A DNA stretch of 8,997 nucleotides from an uncultured Flavihumibacter sp. (GCA_946482545.1 CAMLRX010000172.1:1-8997), one strand, 5' to 3'. Counted from the stretch's first letter, positions 1-7,118 are shown. Numbers and translations are program-made. The notes: generated by a model from the letters alone, not told the origin.

Positions 1-299
1 CGAAGGAAGAAATATTTTGCTTCGCCCGTGTATACGATAGAACCTGGGTGCTGGTTGTAGTGCCCGGAAAGAAGGGTATTGCAAATCCCGTATCAGCTAA
101 ACTATCTTCTTTCATTCAACTTCCGGAAGATGCGCCTGAAGTATGGCGGGATGAACTGAACGGGAACGATGGGTTGCGTTTTGAAGACATTCAGCTTCAT
201 TTAAAGAAGACGCCTGTGGTCATTTTAAGCGGACAGGCGAAGCGCGCTGCAACACCGCATGTATTGATGGGAACGGATTTACAACTACCGGGAAAATGA
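1..299 (+). CDS. treY: Malto-oligosyltrehalose synthase, C-terminal end (partial at 5')
   Basis: The reading frame is open from base 3 to the TGA at 297-299, giving the last 98 residues of a protein whose start lies left of the window. The segment begins KEEIFCFARVYDRTWVLVVVPG, followed by a stretch with 'FIQLPEDAPEVWRDELNG' and a final 'TPVVILSG'. This order (FAR, a hydrophobic strand ending in VVVP, then LP...W.D.L.G, then a short PV.LL-like strand) is what I know from the C-terminal beta domain of TreY. TreY is the GH13 enzyme that converts the reducing end of malto-oligosaccharides into a trehalose unit; TreZ then releases trehalose in the cytoplasm. The catalytic barrel is outside the window, so the assignment rests only on this tail. 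The alternative is another GH13 enzyme with a similar tail. Transcription probably ends at the hairpin at 456-489. Confidence 0.65.
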   Translation, partial: KEEIFCFARVYDRTWVLVVVPGKKGIANPVSAKLSSFIQLPEDAPEVWRDELNGNDGLRFEDIQLHLKKTPVVILSGQAKRAATPHVLMGTDLQLPGK

Positions 300-323
300 G
301 CAATGTGGTGCACTTTATATTAC

Positions 324-356
324 ACCGGCATTCGGCCCACCACCATACATGCCGGT
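324..356. repeat. 8-bp perfect inverted repeat in the convergent spacer
   Basis: ACCGGCAT at 324-331 is matched by ATGCCGGT at 349-356 with a 17-base loop. It lies in the 156-bp spacer between the converging treY and araC genes. No T-run follows it on either strand, so it is not a standard intrinsic terminator. It could be an mRNA 3'-end stabilising hairpin or chance. Besides this repeat, the spacer holds a small CCGCA/TGCGG pair at 403-417 and no convincing gene. Confidence 0.35.
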
Positions 357-455
357 ATTGTTGGGAAAAAATATCCCTGGATATGACCAATGGGAACTGA
401 ACCCGCACATACTGCGGTTACTTAAAGAAAAATGGAGAGGCATTCACCACCAGCC

Positions 456-489
456 TCAGGCGTATCCGGACATATCCCTGAATTTTTTT
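456..489 (+). terminator. Candidate intrinsic terminator for treY, inside the araC 3' end
   Basis: TCAGG (456-460) pairs with CCTGA (477-481). After one C/C mismatch, GTAT (462-465) pairs with ATAT (472-475, one G-U), leaving a 6-base loop. Seven T's follow at 483-489. The hairpin plus T-tract is oriented for rightward transcription and so fits the end of the treY transcript. It overlaps the stop codon and last codons of the oppositely oriented araC gene, so the same bases encode protein on one strand and may end transcription on the other. On the minus strand there is no T-tract after the stem. Confidence 0.5.
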
Positions 490-1328
490 CTATACTGACG
501 GGGCGCTGCATCATTCAGCAAACGGAACTGCTGATTGAAATGCGCGATGTTGCGAAACCCGCTTTCATAGCATATTTCGGTGATGCTCTTATCGGTTTGT
601 ATCAGTTGTGTGCGGGCATATTCCATGCGGTATTCAATCAGAAACCTACTGAAGGTTTTTCGTGTTATCTTCTTGAAATAACGGCAGAAAGAGGTTGTCG
701 TCATGTACACCAGTTCTGCCACCTGTTCCAGCCGCACTTCTTCATTAAAGTTTAGCCTTACGAAATCGTACACTGCCTGAATGCGGTTGCAATCTTCTTC
801 AGAAAGCGGGAACATATGTTGTTCGCTGTTGAGCAACACAAACCTTTCTTCGTTGGCCAATTGTTGCAGCAACTGCATCAGTCGCATCAATCTTTCAAAA
901 GGAGGAAGCGCTATCATTTCCTGCATGCAGGGGCTTGCATAAGCCGCTACCTCCGGCAGAAACCGGATGCCACGCTCTGCATTCCTGAGCATTCTAGTGA
1001 TCTGCATCATTTCAGGCGAAGCCATAAATTGTTCTCCCAGAAAGTGCTCCAGAAACTGCACCACAATAGAAGACGCAATATGATTTTCAGGCAGTTGTCC
1101 ATCGTTCAACCAGCAATGCGGCACCTGCTTGCCAATCAGCACCAGGTCGCCGGGGCCGAAGGATTCAATGCTGTTTCCAACAAACCTTTTGCCACTGCTG
1201 CTTTCAATCAATGTCAGTTCGTATTCTGGGTGAAAATGGTATTTGGTATCAAAATGATGCAATAAAAATTTCCGGCATAAAAATGAATGCTGGTGTGTAT
1301 TGTTGATTTGCTCAAAATGCGGCTTCAT
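456..1328 (-). CDS. AraC-family transcriptional regulator with N-terminal cupin
   Basis: A 290-residue protein of normal AraC-family length. Residues ~20-75 form a cupin-like sensor segment: the 'HFHPEYELTLI' strand at 31-41 and 'GPGDLVLIGKQVPHCW' at 58-73 are typical of AraC_binding-type small-molecule pockets. Residues ~185-285 are the two-helix-turn-helix DNA-binding domain: helix-turn-helix 1 lies around 199-220 (LEQVAELVYMTTTSFCRYFK) and helix-turn-helix 2 around 248-270 (SITEICYESGFRNIAHFNQQ), with the family's conserved GF-N--FN--F pattern. The start is the ATG at 1328. The gene is divergent from the dioxygenase/arabinofuranosidase pair across 120 bp, so it probably activates that operon in response to a sugar or related ligand; this is inferred from position. 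The ligand is unknown. Its 3' end overlaps a terminator that serves the opposite strand. Confidence 0.93.
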   Translation of the reverse strand: MKPHFEQINNTHQHSFLCRKFLLHHFDTKYHFHPEYELTLIESSSGKRFVGNSIESFGPGDLVLIGKQVPHCWLNDGQLPENHIASSIVVQFLEHFLGEQFMASPEMMQITRMLRNAERGIRFLPEVAAYASPCMQEMIALPPFERLMRLMQLLQQLANEERFVLLNSEQHMFPLSEEDCNRIQAVYDFVRLNFNEEVRLEQVAELVYMTTTSFCRYFKKITRKTFSRFLIEYRMEYARTQLIQTDKSITEICYESGFRNIAHFNQQFRLLNDAAPRQYRKKFRDMSGYA

Positions 1329-1448
1329 GTTTTCTTTGCACTATTATACGTCAGAAGTAATATTTAGGGACAAAATACCATGCAATGTAGTGAATTTACA
1401 AGTGGTTAAAAGAAGGGGTTCGTGTTAATTTTATCAAAACAAAGATGA
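1329..1448. promoter_or_regulatory. Divergent intergenic region, araC / dioxygenase operon
   Basis: This 120-bp AT-rich spacer separates the two divergent starts and must carry both promoters and any AraC operator. I found no exact Bacteroidota -7 box (TAnnTTTG). The nearest is TAATTTTA at 1426-1433 (7 of 8), but it has no TTTG at the right distance and sits very close to the ATG at 1449. No convincing direct or inverted repeat of AraC-operator type was seen. The location is certain; the internal elements are not. Confidence 0.4.
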
Positions 1449-2261
1449 ATGAACACGCACATTCAACACCATCCAACAGCTGTTTCAGTATCTGACGGGC
1501 TTATTGATTCTTTCAGGGAAAAAGGAGCCGTGTACATAGAAGGAATAGCCTCAAAAGAGGAAGTAGACCATTACCGGCCAGCCATCAACGGTGCGGTTAA
1601 GAAATTCAATACAGAAAACAGGAGGCTGGAAGACAGAGACACCTATGGAAAAGCATTTCTTCAGGTCATGAACTTGTGGGAAAGAGATGAAGTTGTGAGC
1701 AGTTTCACCCTGCACAAACGTTTCGCACACATTGCGGCGCAATTGCTTGGCGTAAACCGTGTACGCATTTACCACGATCAGGCATTGCACAAAGAGCCCG
1801 GCGGGGGCGCCACCCCGTGGCACCAGGATCAGTACTACTGGCCATTGGATACAATAAATACTGTTACTATGTGGATGCCGCTTGTAGACCTTGACGCCTC
1901 AATGGGTATACTCAGTTTCGCAGAAGGTTCCCACAAAGACGGCCTGGTGAAGAACATTCCCATTTCAGACGAATCGGAGGCCCTGTTGGATCAATATGTG
2001 CAGCAGCAACAATATCCCGTTTACATGCCTGAAAAAATGAAAGCCGGCGATGCCACCTTTCACTATGGATATACCCTGCACAAAGCGCCAGGCAATTCTT
2101 CTCCCCGCATGCGGGAAATAATGACGGTCATTTATTTTGCAGATGGAGCCCGTATTCTGTACCCGGAAAATGACGCCCAGGAAACAGACCGCCACCGCTG
2201 GCTGAAAGGTAAATTGCCCGGTGAATATGCCGATTCAACACTGAACCCTTTGGTGGGTTAA
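1449..2261 (+). CDS. Phytanoyl-CoA dioxygenase (PhyH)-family Fe(II)/2-oxoglutarate oxygenase
   Basis: A 270-residue cytoplasmic protein with no signal peptide. The double-stranded beta-helix core carries the iron ligands H125 and D127 in 'TPWHQDQYYWP' (H-x-D) and the distal H211 in 'YGYTLHKAPGNSS'. R222, eleven residues later, fits the 2-oxoglutarate carboxylate-binding arginine. 'WMPLVDLDASMGILSFAEGSHKDG' (142-165, key residues W142, P144, G160, H162) is the usual PhyH strand pair. The start is fixed, because a TGA stop lies immediately upstream at 1446-1448 in frame. The enzyme should hydroxylate a small molecule using O2 and 2-oxoglutarate. Family members act on many substrates, and nothing here identifies this one. 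The glycosidase gene begins 34 bp downstream, so the two are probably co-transcribed, which makes a sugar or glycan-derived substrate plausible but unproven. Confidence 0.92.
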   Translation: MNTHIQHHPTAVSVSDGLIDSFREKGAVYIEGIASKEEVDHYRPAINGAVKKFNTENRRLEDRDTYGKAFLQVMNLWERDEVVSSFTLHKRFAHIAAQLLGVNRVRIYHDQALHKEPGGGATPWHQDQYYWPLDTINTVTMWMPLVDLDASMGILSFAEGSHKDGLVKNIPISDESEALLDQYVQQQQYPVYMPEKMKAGDATFHYGYTLHKAPGNSSPRMREIMTVIYFADGARILYPENDAQETDRHRWLKGKLPGEYADSTLNPLVG

Positions 2262-2295
2262 TTCACATTATTCAAACTTATTGTACATATTTTCT

Positions 2296-4626
2296 ATGCA
2301 CCATCGTTTTTTATCATTGTATATTCTGGCCGGACTTCTTTCAGCTTCCGCTCAGGCGCAGCCATCCGGTGCGTATGCAGTTGAACCCGCCATAGATATG
2401 AAAGCGCTGCCGTTTGAACCCGGAGCTGTTATATTGTTACCAGGTTCGCCATTCAGCGCCGCCATGGAAACCAATGCACGTTACCTCCGCAGCTTAAATG
2501 CCGACCGTTTCCTACACCGCTGGCGCAGCAATGCAGGACTTACGCCCAAAGCGCCCCTTTACGAAGGATGGGAGGCCACATCTTCGCACATGCTGGGGCA
2601 TTATTTGTCGGCGCTGGCACTGCAATACGCCTGCACCGGAGATGCCTGGTACAGGGAAAAATCCAACTATGTGGTAAGCGAATTGCAGGCCATTCAACAA
2701 GCACGGGGTACGGGCTATATTGGCGGCATACCCGGAGAAGACACCCTCTGGAAACAGGTTACAGCCGGAAAAATACGCTCCGGCGGATTCGACCTGAATG
2801 GAGCATGGGTACCGTGGTACATGCTTCACAAAGTATGGGCAGGGTTGCTGGATGCCTATAAATATACCGGTAATGAACAAGCGAAAAGTGTGGTGGATAA
2901 ACTTTCCAACTGGGCGTATGAACAATTTCATGCCATGCCCGACTCCCTGTTCCAGCGCATGATGATCGCAGAATTTGGTGGCATGAACGAATCGTTGGCT
3001 GAAGTATATGCCATTACCGGCAACAAAAAATACCTCAAACTATCTGAAAAATTCTACCACAGGCAGGTGATGGACCCGCTGGCTGAGAAAAAAGACCAGT
3101 TGGGTGGACTACATGCCAATACGCAGATACCTAAAATTATCGGCGCAGCGAGGCAATATGAACTTACAGGAAACAAACGCGACCACACCATTGCCGATTT
3201 CTTTTTTCACACGGTAGTAGGCCACCACAGTTATGTGAACGGAGGCAACAGCAATTACGAATGGTTCAACCAGCCCGGAAAATTTGTGAACGCCCTTAGT
3301 ACCAATACTTCAGAAACATGCAATACCTACAATATGCTGAAACTGGACAAACACCTGTTTACCTGGAGCCCCAGCGTGGAATTGGCAGACTACTACGAAA
3401 ATGCCCTGTACAACCATATACTCGCTTCTCAAGAGCCCGAAACCGGAATGATGTGCTACTACGTTGCCCTGCAATCGGGCAAACAACGGGTATACAGCAC
3501 ACCTGAAACCTCTTTCTGGTGCTGTGTGGGAACAGGGTTGGAAAACCACGCAAAGTACACAGAGGCCATTTACTTCAAAGACAACAACAAAGGGGTTTAC
3601 CTCAACCTCTTCATCCCCTCGGTGCTGAATTGGAAAGAAAAAGGCCTGACACTTACGCAGGAGAATAATTTTCCCTATACTGCTGCCACAAAGCTGTCTG
3701 TAAAAGCTGTCTCGCCCGTTGAAGCCGCCCTTCACCTGCGTTGCCCCTCCTGGTCGGAAGGTGGCATGGAAGTCTGGTTGAATGGAAAGAAACTGGCGAT
3801 AGGTACAACTGCCGGCAGCTACACCACCCTGCAACGAAGATGGAAAAGCGGGGATAAACTGGAACTCCGTTTTAACATGAAACTGCATACCAAAGCAATG
3901 CCCGACGCACCGTCGCGCATGTCCGTTTTTTATGGTCCCATACTGCTGGCAGGTGCCTTGGGAAAAGAAAAACCCGACCAGTTGGGCGTTCCGGTATTAA
4001 TTACAGAGGGCAAGCCTGTTGAACAATGGGTGAAGCCGTTGAACCTGCAACAACTGGAATTTATCACTCATAAAGCAGGCCAGCCACATGAGGTAAAACT
4101 TCAGCCATTCCACACCTTACACAACCAGCGCTACATTGTATACTGGGAGCAGTTTACAGCCGCTGCATGGAAGCGAAAAAAAGCAGAATATGAAAAAGAA
4201 CTGCTGCGGGTACAGGAAATGGAACGGAGAACTGTTGATGTGGTAAGGCTTGGTGAGCAGCAATCTGAAAAAGACCATGAGCTTACTGGTTCCAATACCG
4301 GTGTGGGCACGCACGATGAACGTAAGTTCCGCGATGCACCGAATGGCGGATGGTTCTCTTTCCGCGTAAAAGTAAAGGATGCACCGCTTTCATTCGTAGC
4401 CACTTACAGTGGTAACGATGGCAGGGGCAGGGCTTTCTCCATTCTGGCAGATGGCGTGTTAATAGCGGAAGAATCACTGAAAGCGGAAAAGCCAGGCGCT
4501 TACGTGGAACATGTGTATGCCATTCCGGCCGCTGTTACAACTGGAAAAACATTTGTTACCATCCGCTTCCAGGCAAAGCCCGGGAATATTGCCGGCGCTT
4601 TGTTTGAAGCAAGAGTGATTGAATAA
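2296..4626 (+). CDS. Secreted DUF1680 glycosidase, probable beta-L-arabinofuranosidase (GH127/GH146)
   Basis: 776 residues from the ATG at 2296. The frame extends upstream to a TTG at 2281, but the ATG places the basic 'MHHRF' directly before a hydrophobic stretch, giving a good signal peptide cut near 'SAQA|Q' (residue 21), so export to the periplasm or cell surface is likely. Residues ~35-440 are the (alpha/alpha) barrel. In ATG numbering, E340 and C342 (SETCNTYNML) with C409-C410 (SFWCCVGTG) match the zinc/cysteine cluster known from GH127 HypBA1, where a cysteine is the nucleophile; E322 in 'NSNYEWF' is the likely acid/base. Two beta domains follow (~440-620), then a C-terminal beta module (~645-776) of the DUF6805/DUF4986 kind. 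The size and 'ETCNTYNMLKL' favour GH146 over GH127. Predicted role: removing terminal beta-L-arabinofuranose from plant or glycoprotein glycans. It is the second gene of the dioxygenase operon. Length looks complete. Confidence 0.9.
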   Translation: MHHRFLSLYILAGLLSASAQAQPSGAYAVEPAIDMKALPFEPGAVILLPGSPFSAAMETNARYLRSLNADRFLHRWRSNAGLTPKAPLYEGWEATSSHMLGHYLSALALQYACTGDAWYREKSNYVVSELQAIQQARGTGYIGGIPGEDTLWKQVTAGKIRSGGFDLNGAWVPWYMLHKVWAGLLDAYKYTGNEQAKSVVDKLSNWAYEQFHAMPDSLFQRMMIAEFGGMNESLAEVYAITGNKKYLKLSEKFYHRQVMDPLAEKKDQLGGLHANTQIPKIIGAARQYELTGNKRDHTIADFFFHTVVGHHSYVNGGNSNYEWFNQPGKFVNALSTNTSETCNTYNMLKLDKHLFTWSPSVELADYYENALYNHILASQEPETGMMCYYVALQSGKQRVYSTPETSFWCCVGTGLENHAKYTEAIYFKDNNKGVYLNLFIPSVLNWKEKGLTLTQENNFPYTAATKLSVKAVSPVEAALHLRCPSWSEGGMEVWLNGKKLAIGTTAGSYTTLQRRWKSGDKLELRFNMKLHTKAMPDAPSRMSVFYGPILLAGALGKEKPDQLGVPVLITEGKPVEQWVKPLNLQQLEFITHKAGQPHEVKLQPFHTLHNQRYIVYWEQFTAAAWKRKKAEYEKELLRVQEMERRTVDVVRLGEQQSEKDHELTGSNTGVGTHDERKFRDAPNGGWFSFRVKVKDAPLSFVATYSGNDGRGRAFSILADGVLIAEESLKAEKPGAYVEHVYAIPAAVTTGKTFVTIRFQAKPGNIAGALFEARVIE

Positions 4627-4628
4627 AA

Positions 4629-4663
4629 CATGAAAAAGAACAGACCTTAAAGGCCTATTCTGT
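4629..4663 (-). terminator. Weak candidate terminator for the esterase gene
   Basis: On the minus strand, ACAGA (4663-4659) pairs with TCTGT (4644-4640), with a smaller CCT/AGG pair inside the loop, and TCTTTTTC follows. The stem is short and overlaps the esterase stop codon. The convergent spacer is only 20 bp, so each transcript probably ends within or past the neighbour's stop. Confidence 0.25.
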
Positions 4664-6608
4664 AAACGCTGTTTTGGGTTTGAAGGGGTCTTTCGTCTGT
4701 TCGGAAAGGAGCAAGCGGAAGCCCTTCTTTATTGAATACATTTGCTTCTCCGGCATCATCTTTCCAGGCAAAACGTACTGCTTCAGGGTGCGGCACGTCG
4801 GGATGATACACCAGGATGGTGTTGTTTTCAATTTTTGCATAGGCAGGAATAAAATCCGCTCCGGCACCAGCTATTTCAAAACCGTGCACGGTATTGCAGC
4901 CATCTTTTACGACTAAACCGTTTGCCGCGTGGAGCAGGCGGATTCTTATAGCACCGGCTTCCCGGTTGTAACTCGCGAATACCGGACTCTGGAAAGGAAC
5001 CTTTTTGCCGTATACCGTATGCAATGCGCAGGCCGCCAGCCGCAGGGCCACCGTTTCTTTGTCGCGGGGGTGAATGTCGTTGCTGTCACCAACATCAATG
5101 GTAACCACACGGCAGGTGTTTCTTAATGCCAGTGCTTTTTCCTGAGCAGCACGCAGCTCGGCCCAGGAACTGCTTTTTCCGGGCTGAGTGGTATGGGCAT
5201 TGAAGCTGGCCAACTGTACAAACAGAAAAGGGAAATCGCCAATGCCCCATTGTTGGCGCCAGTCATTGATCATGAGCGGAAAACTTGTGCCATACTGGGT
5301 TGCACGTGCGGCATTGGATTCGCCCTGGTACCAGAGCACCCCTTTAATCCGGAACGACAGCAAAGGATGAATCATGGCGTTGAACAGCAGCGAGGGATAG
5401 TCGTTGGGGTACACCTGAAAACCATTACTGTATACGATGCTGATCTGGTAACGGGCCTCACCTTCTATGCTGATCTTTTTGCCTTCGTATTCCAGGAACA
5501 TAGAACCGGCCCCACCAATAAATCCACCCCCGCCACCTGTATCCTCAACCATTACCACCAAGGTGTTTTCACCTGGCAGCACCAGGTCTTTGGGCAGGGT
5601 ATACATGCGTTTTACTCCCGGTTGTGCGTGCGTATTCCCCACAAACCTTCCATTGATCCATACAGAATCGGAATCATCAATTTGTCCGAGATGAAGGACA
5701 GCTTTTTTTCCCTTTACCGCTTCTGTAACGTTAATGCGTAAACGATACCATACTTTCCCGTTCAGGTTTTCCCATCCCTGTGGCTCCCAGTATCCTGGCA
5801 CTTTCATGCTTGGCCATGTCGCGTCGTTGTAGCCGGGGTTTATCCAGGTATGTGTATTGGCTGTTTCAGGGAGATGACCCTGAGCCTGTTTTATTTTTTG
5901 CAGCATTAGCTGCTTTTTATTTTCGTTCAGTTCGGCTACGGTTGCCGTTGGCATTTGTTGCAAGGTATTACCAAACATGGGTTGCTGTAAGGCTTTACTG
6001 CTCATCCAGGTTTCTATGTGCGTACCGCCGATGCTGGCGTTGATGATGCCTATGGGTACGCCAAGCGTTTCGTACATTTTCCGGGCATAGAAGAAACCTA
6101 TGGCGCTGAAGCGGCCTGCTGTAGCTGGTGAAGCTGCCACCCAGCTTCCTTTTTCCAGTTCTTTCACAGGTTGAAGACTTACTTTTTTCTCTACTTCAAA
6201 CATCCTGATATCCGGGTAGTTGGCTGCTGCTGTTGCGGTAGTGGCATTCAGGCTTAAAGCAACCGGCCATTCCATGTTCGATTGACCCGAGCAGAGCCAG
6301 ACTTCTCCTGCAAGTACATCTTTGATATGAATGGTGTTTTTTCCTGCAATGGTAATAGAGAAGGCGGGTCCCGCTTTCCGTGCAGGAAATTGGATCTGCC
6401 ACTGGCCATTGGCTGCGGTCTTTACCAGCCTGGTGGTACTTCCGATTGTAACGGTAACAGGTTCACCCGCATCGGCCCAACCCCATATACGTATCGGCTG
6501 CTGTTGCTGCACCACCATTCCATTGCTCCAAAGTGGAGATACATGTACGTTTGCCTTTAGAAGAAACGGTATTCCTAAAGCCAGTAAAAGAATAAAAACA
6601 GTGCGCAT
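4647..6608 (-). CDS. Secreted sialate O-acetylesterase-like SGNH esterase
   Basis: 653 residues, full length for the family. An N-terminal signal sequence (hydrophobic 4-17, probable cut after 'LLKA', residue 19) indicates export. A small beta domain (~21-95) precedes the first SGNH half, with 'WLCSGQSNMEWP' at 104-115 giving nucleophile S110, and 'GIINASIGGTHIETW' (187-201) the conserved G/N blocks. Residues ~255-375 are an inserted jelly-roll resembling the GH2 sugar-binding fold (WYRLRINV, 'DDSDSVWINGRFVG'), with a five-glycine run at 358-362. The second SGNH half follows: 'GVLWYQGESNA' (423-433) and 'DVGDSNDIHPRDK' (505-517), whose H513 is the catalytic histidine, with nearby D508/D511. 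The family removes O-acetyl groups from sialic acids, and related proteins in Bacteroidota deacetylate xylan or pectin side chains. Next to an arabinofuranosidase, a plant polysaccharide substrate is at least as likely as sialic acid. It converges on the glycosidase gene, so it is not in the same operon. Confidence 0.92.
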   Translation of the reverse strand: MRTVFILLLALGIPFLLKANVHVSPLWSNGMVVQQQQPIRIWGWADAGEPVTVTIGSTTRLVKTAANGQWQIQFPARKAGPAFSITIAGKNTIHIKDVLAGEVWLCSGQSNMEWPVALSLNATTATAAANYPDIRMFEVEKKVSLQPVKELEKGSWVAASPATAGRFSAIGFFYARKMYETLGVPIGIINASIGGTHIETWMSSKALQQPMFGNTLQQMPTATVAELNENKKQLMLQKIKQAQGHLPETANTHTWINPGYNDATWPSMKVPGYWEPQGWENLNGKVWYRLRINVTEAVKGKKAVLHLGQIDDSDSVWINGRFVGNTHAQPGVKRMYTLPKDLVLPGENTLVVMVEDTGGGGGFIGGAGSMFLEYEGKKISIEGEARYQISIVYSNGFQVYPNDYPSLLFNAMIHPLLSFRIKGVLWYQGESNAARATQYGTSFPLMINDWRQQWGIGDFPFLFVQLASFNAHTTQPGKSSSWAELRAAQEKALALRNTCRVVTIDVGDSNDIHPRDKETVALRLAACALHTVYGKKVPFQSPVFASYNREAGAIRIRLLHAANGLVVKDGCNTVHGFEIAGAGADFIPAYAKIENNTILVYHPDVPHPEAVRFAWKDDAGEANVFNKEGLPLAPFRTDERPLQTQNSVYRIGL

Positions 6609-6697
6609 GTTTTTTGTTTGAAAGTAATATCAGAATATTTGATCCATTGATGGCATTTTGCCACATATCCCTGTTTTCTTTGCCGGGTTCGGGCACG

Positions 6698-6835
6698 CTA
6701 AAGCAGCATACTGCCAGGATTTGCCTTTTGCGATGGCAACAGCACAGTAAAGGCGGATCCTTCTCCCGGCACACGCTGAACTTGTATGCGCCCGTTCAGC
6801 ATTTCGAGGAATATTTTATATACACAGATATTCAT
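6698..6835 (-). pseudogene. Sensor histidine kinase, 3' remnant (last ~40 codons)
   Basis: A 45-codon minus-strand frame (ATG at 6835, TAG at 6700-6698), too short to be a free gene. From about residue 7 it reads 'KIFLEMLNGRIQVQRVPGEG' followed by SAFTVLLPSQ. This matches the end of HATPase_c domains: the helix before 'NGRI.V', then PG.GS.F...LP (the G3-box side of the ATP lid region). The dimerisation helix with its histidine, the N, G1 and F boxes, and any sensor domain are all absent. The frame starts inside the truncated chrB gene, in a different frame, and kinase-like sequence begins just where ChrB-like sequence ends. I read it as what is left after a deletion. The ATG at 6835 is probably fortuitous. 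Downstream to the esterase start (6697-6609) I see only AT-rich spacer. Confidence 0.7.
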
Positions 6836-7118
6836 GGTGATCTGTATCAGCCCCCCGAACAATGGGTGCCATCAACAACACGCCTTTGTCGGTGAGGGCA
6901 TACTTCTGAATAATATAATCAAAAGTGCAAAACGGTCCGTAATGTGTAAATTCAACTCCAGGTACATCAAAAGGGACCGCATTTAATTGTTCCGGCAACG
7001 TTAATACCTCTTCAAACGGCGCATATATAATCTCCGCTTCCGCATCAATAAACCTGCGTATAAGCCAGGGACAGGCCAGCCTGTCAATTTTCGGTTTGGA
7101 CCGTGTTATCCATTTCAT
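6816..7118 (-). pseudogene. ChrB-type chromate-resistance domain protein, truncated at 3' end
   Basis: A 100-codon frame. 'MKWITRSKPKIDRLACPWLI' (1-20), 'RRFIDAEAEIIYAPFEEV' (21-38), 'AVPFDVPGVEFTHYG' (47-61), 'CTFDYII' (64-70) and 'IVRGADTD' (86-93) are, in order, the hallmarks of the ChrB C-terminal domain (Chrome_Resist), found in chromate-resistance loci and as stand-alone proteins in Bacteroidota. From what I know of the family, such proteins continue for roughly 50 more residues after GADTD (a 'GL.AIS.GL' helix and a 'LYDALY' ending). Here the frame gives only HHEYLCI and stops, and the DNA becomes histidine-kinase sequence in another frame. The N-terminal part is intact and has not accumulated stops, so the truncation may be recent. 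It is divergent from the TonB-dependent receptor and shares the 7119-7217 control region. A short but functional product is possible, though unlikely since a conserved half-helix bundle is missing. Confidence 0.8.
6824..6845. repeat. 6-bp inverted repeat at the chrB/kinase junction
   Basis: ACAGAT (6824-6829) and ATCTGT (6840-6845) form a perfect inverted repeat with a 10-base loop. The interval in which ChrB-like sequence gives way to kinase-like sequence (about 6817-6834) overlaps it. Short palindromes can mark or stimulate deletion endpoints, but six base pairs can also occur by chance. Confidence 0.4.

Noticed and set aside
296..400. 34-codon frame whose ATG overlaps the treY stop (ATGA)
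   Set aside because: The overlap is suggestive of translational coupling, but the product is a short His-rich string without any recognisable feature, and the frame closes quickly.
432..1265. Plus-strand frames of 107 and 149 codons across the regulator
   Set aside because: They are antisense to the well-supported AraC gene, show no recognisable motifs and have compositions expected for shadows.
1426..1433. TAATTTTA as a -7 box for the dioxygenase operon
   Set aside because: It misses the final G of TAnnTTTG, has no TTTG at 17-23 bp upstream, and would leave almost no leader before the ATG at 1449.
2281..2295. TTG start that would lengthen the glycosidase by five residues
   Set aside because: The ATG at 2296 gives a normal signal peptide (basic residues then hydrophobic core); the five extra residues add nothing and the TTG has no visible ribosome binding site.
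3310..3888. 192-codon minus-strand frame inside the glycosidase
   Set aside because: It lies fully antisense to a coding sequence with intact catalytic motifs, and its translation is Cys/Gly/Phe-rich and unlike a known fold.
6463..6774. 103-codon minus-strand frame upstream of the esterase
   Set aside because: It overlaps the esterase signal region and the kinase remnant in a different frame, is Cys-rich and motif-free; the kinase-like frame explains this DNA better.
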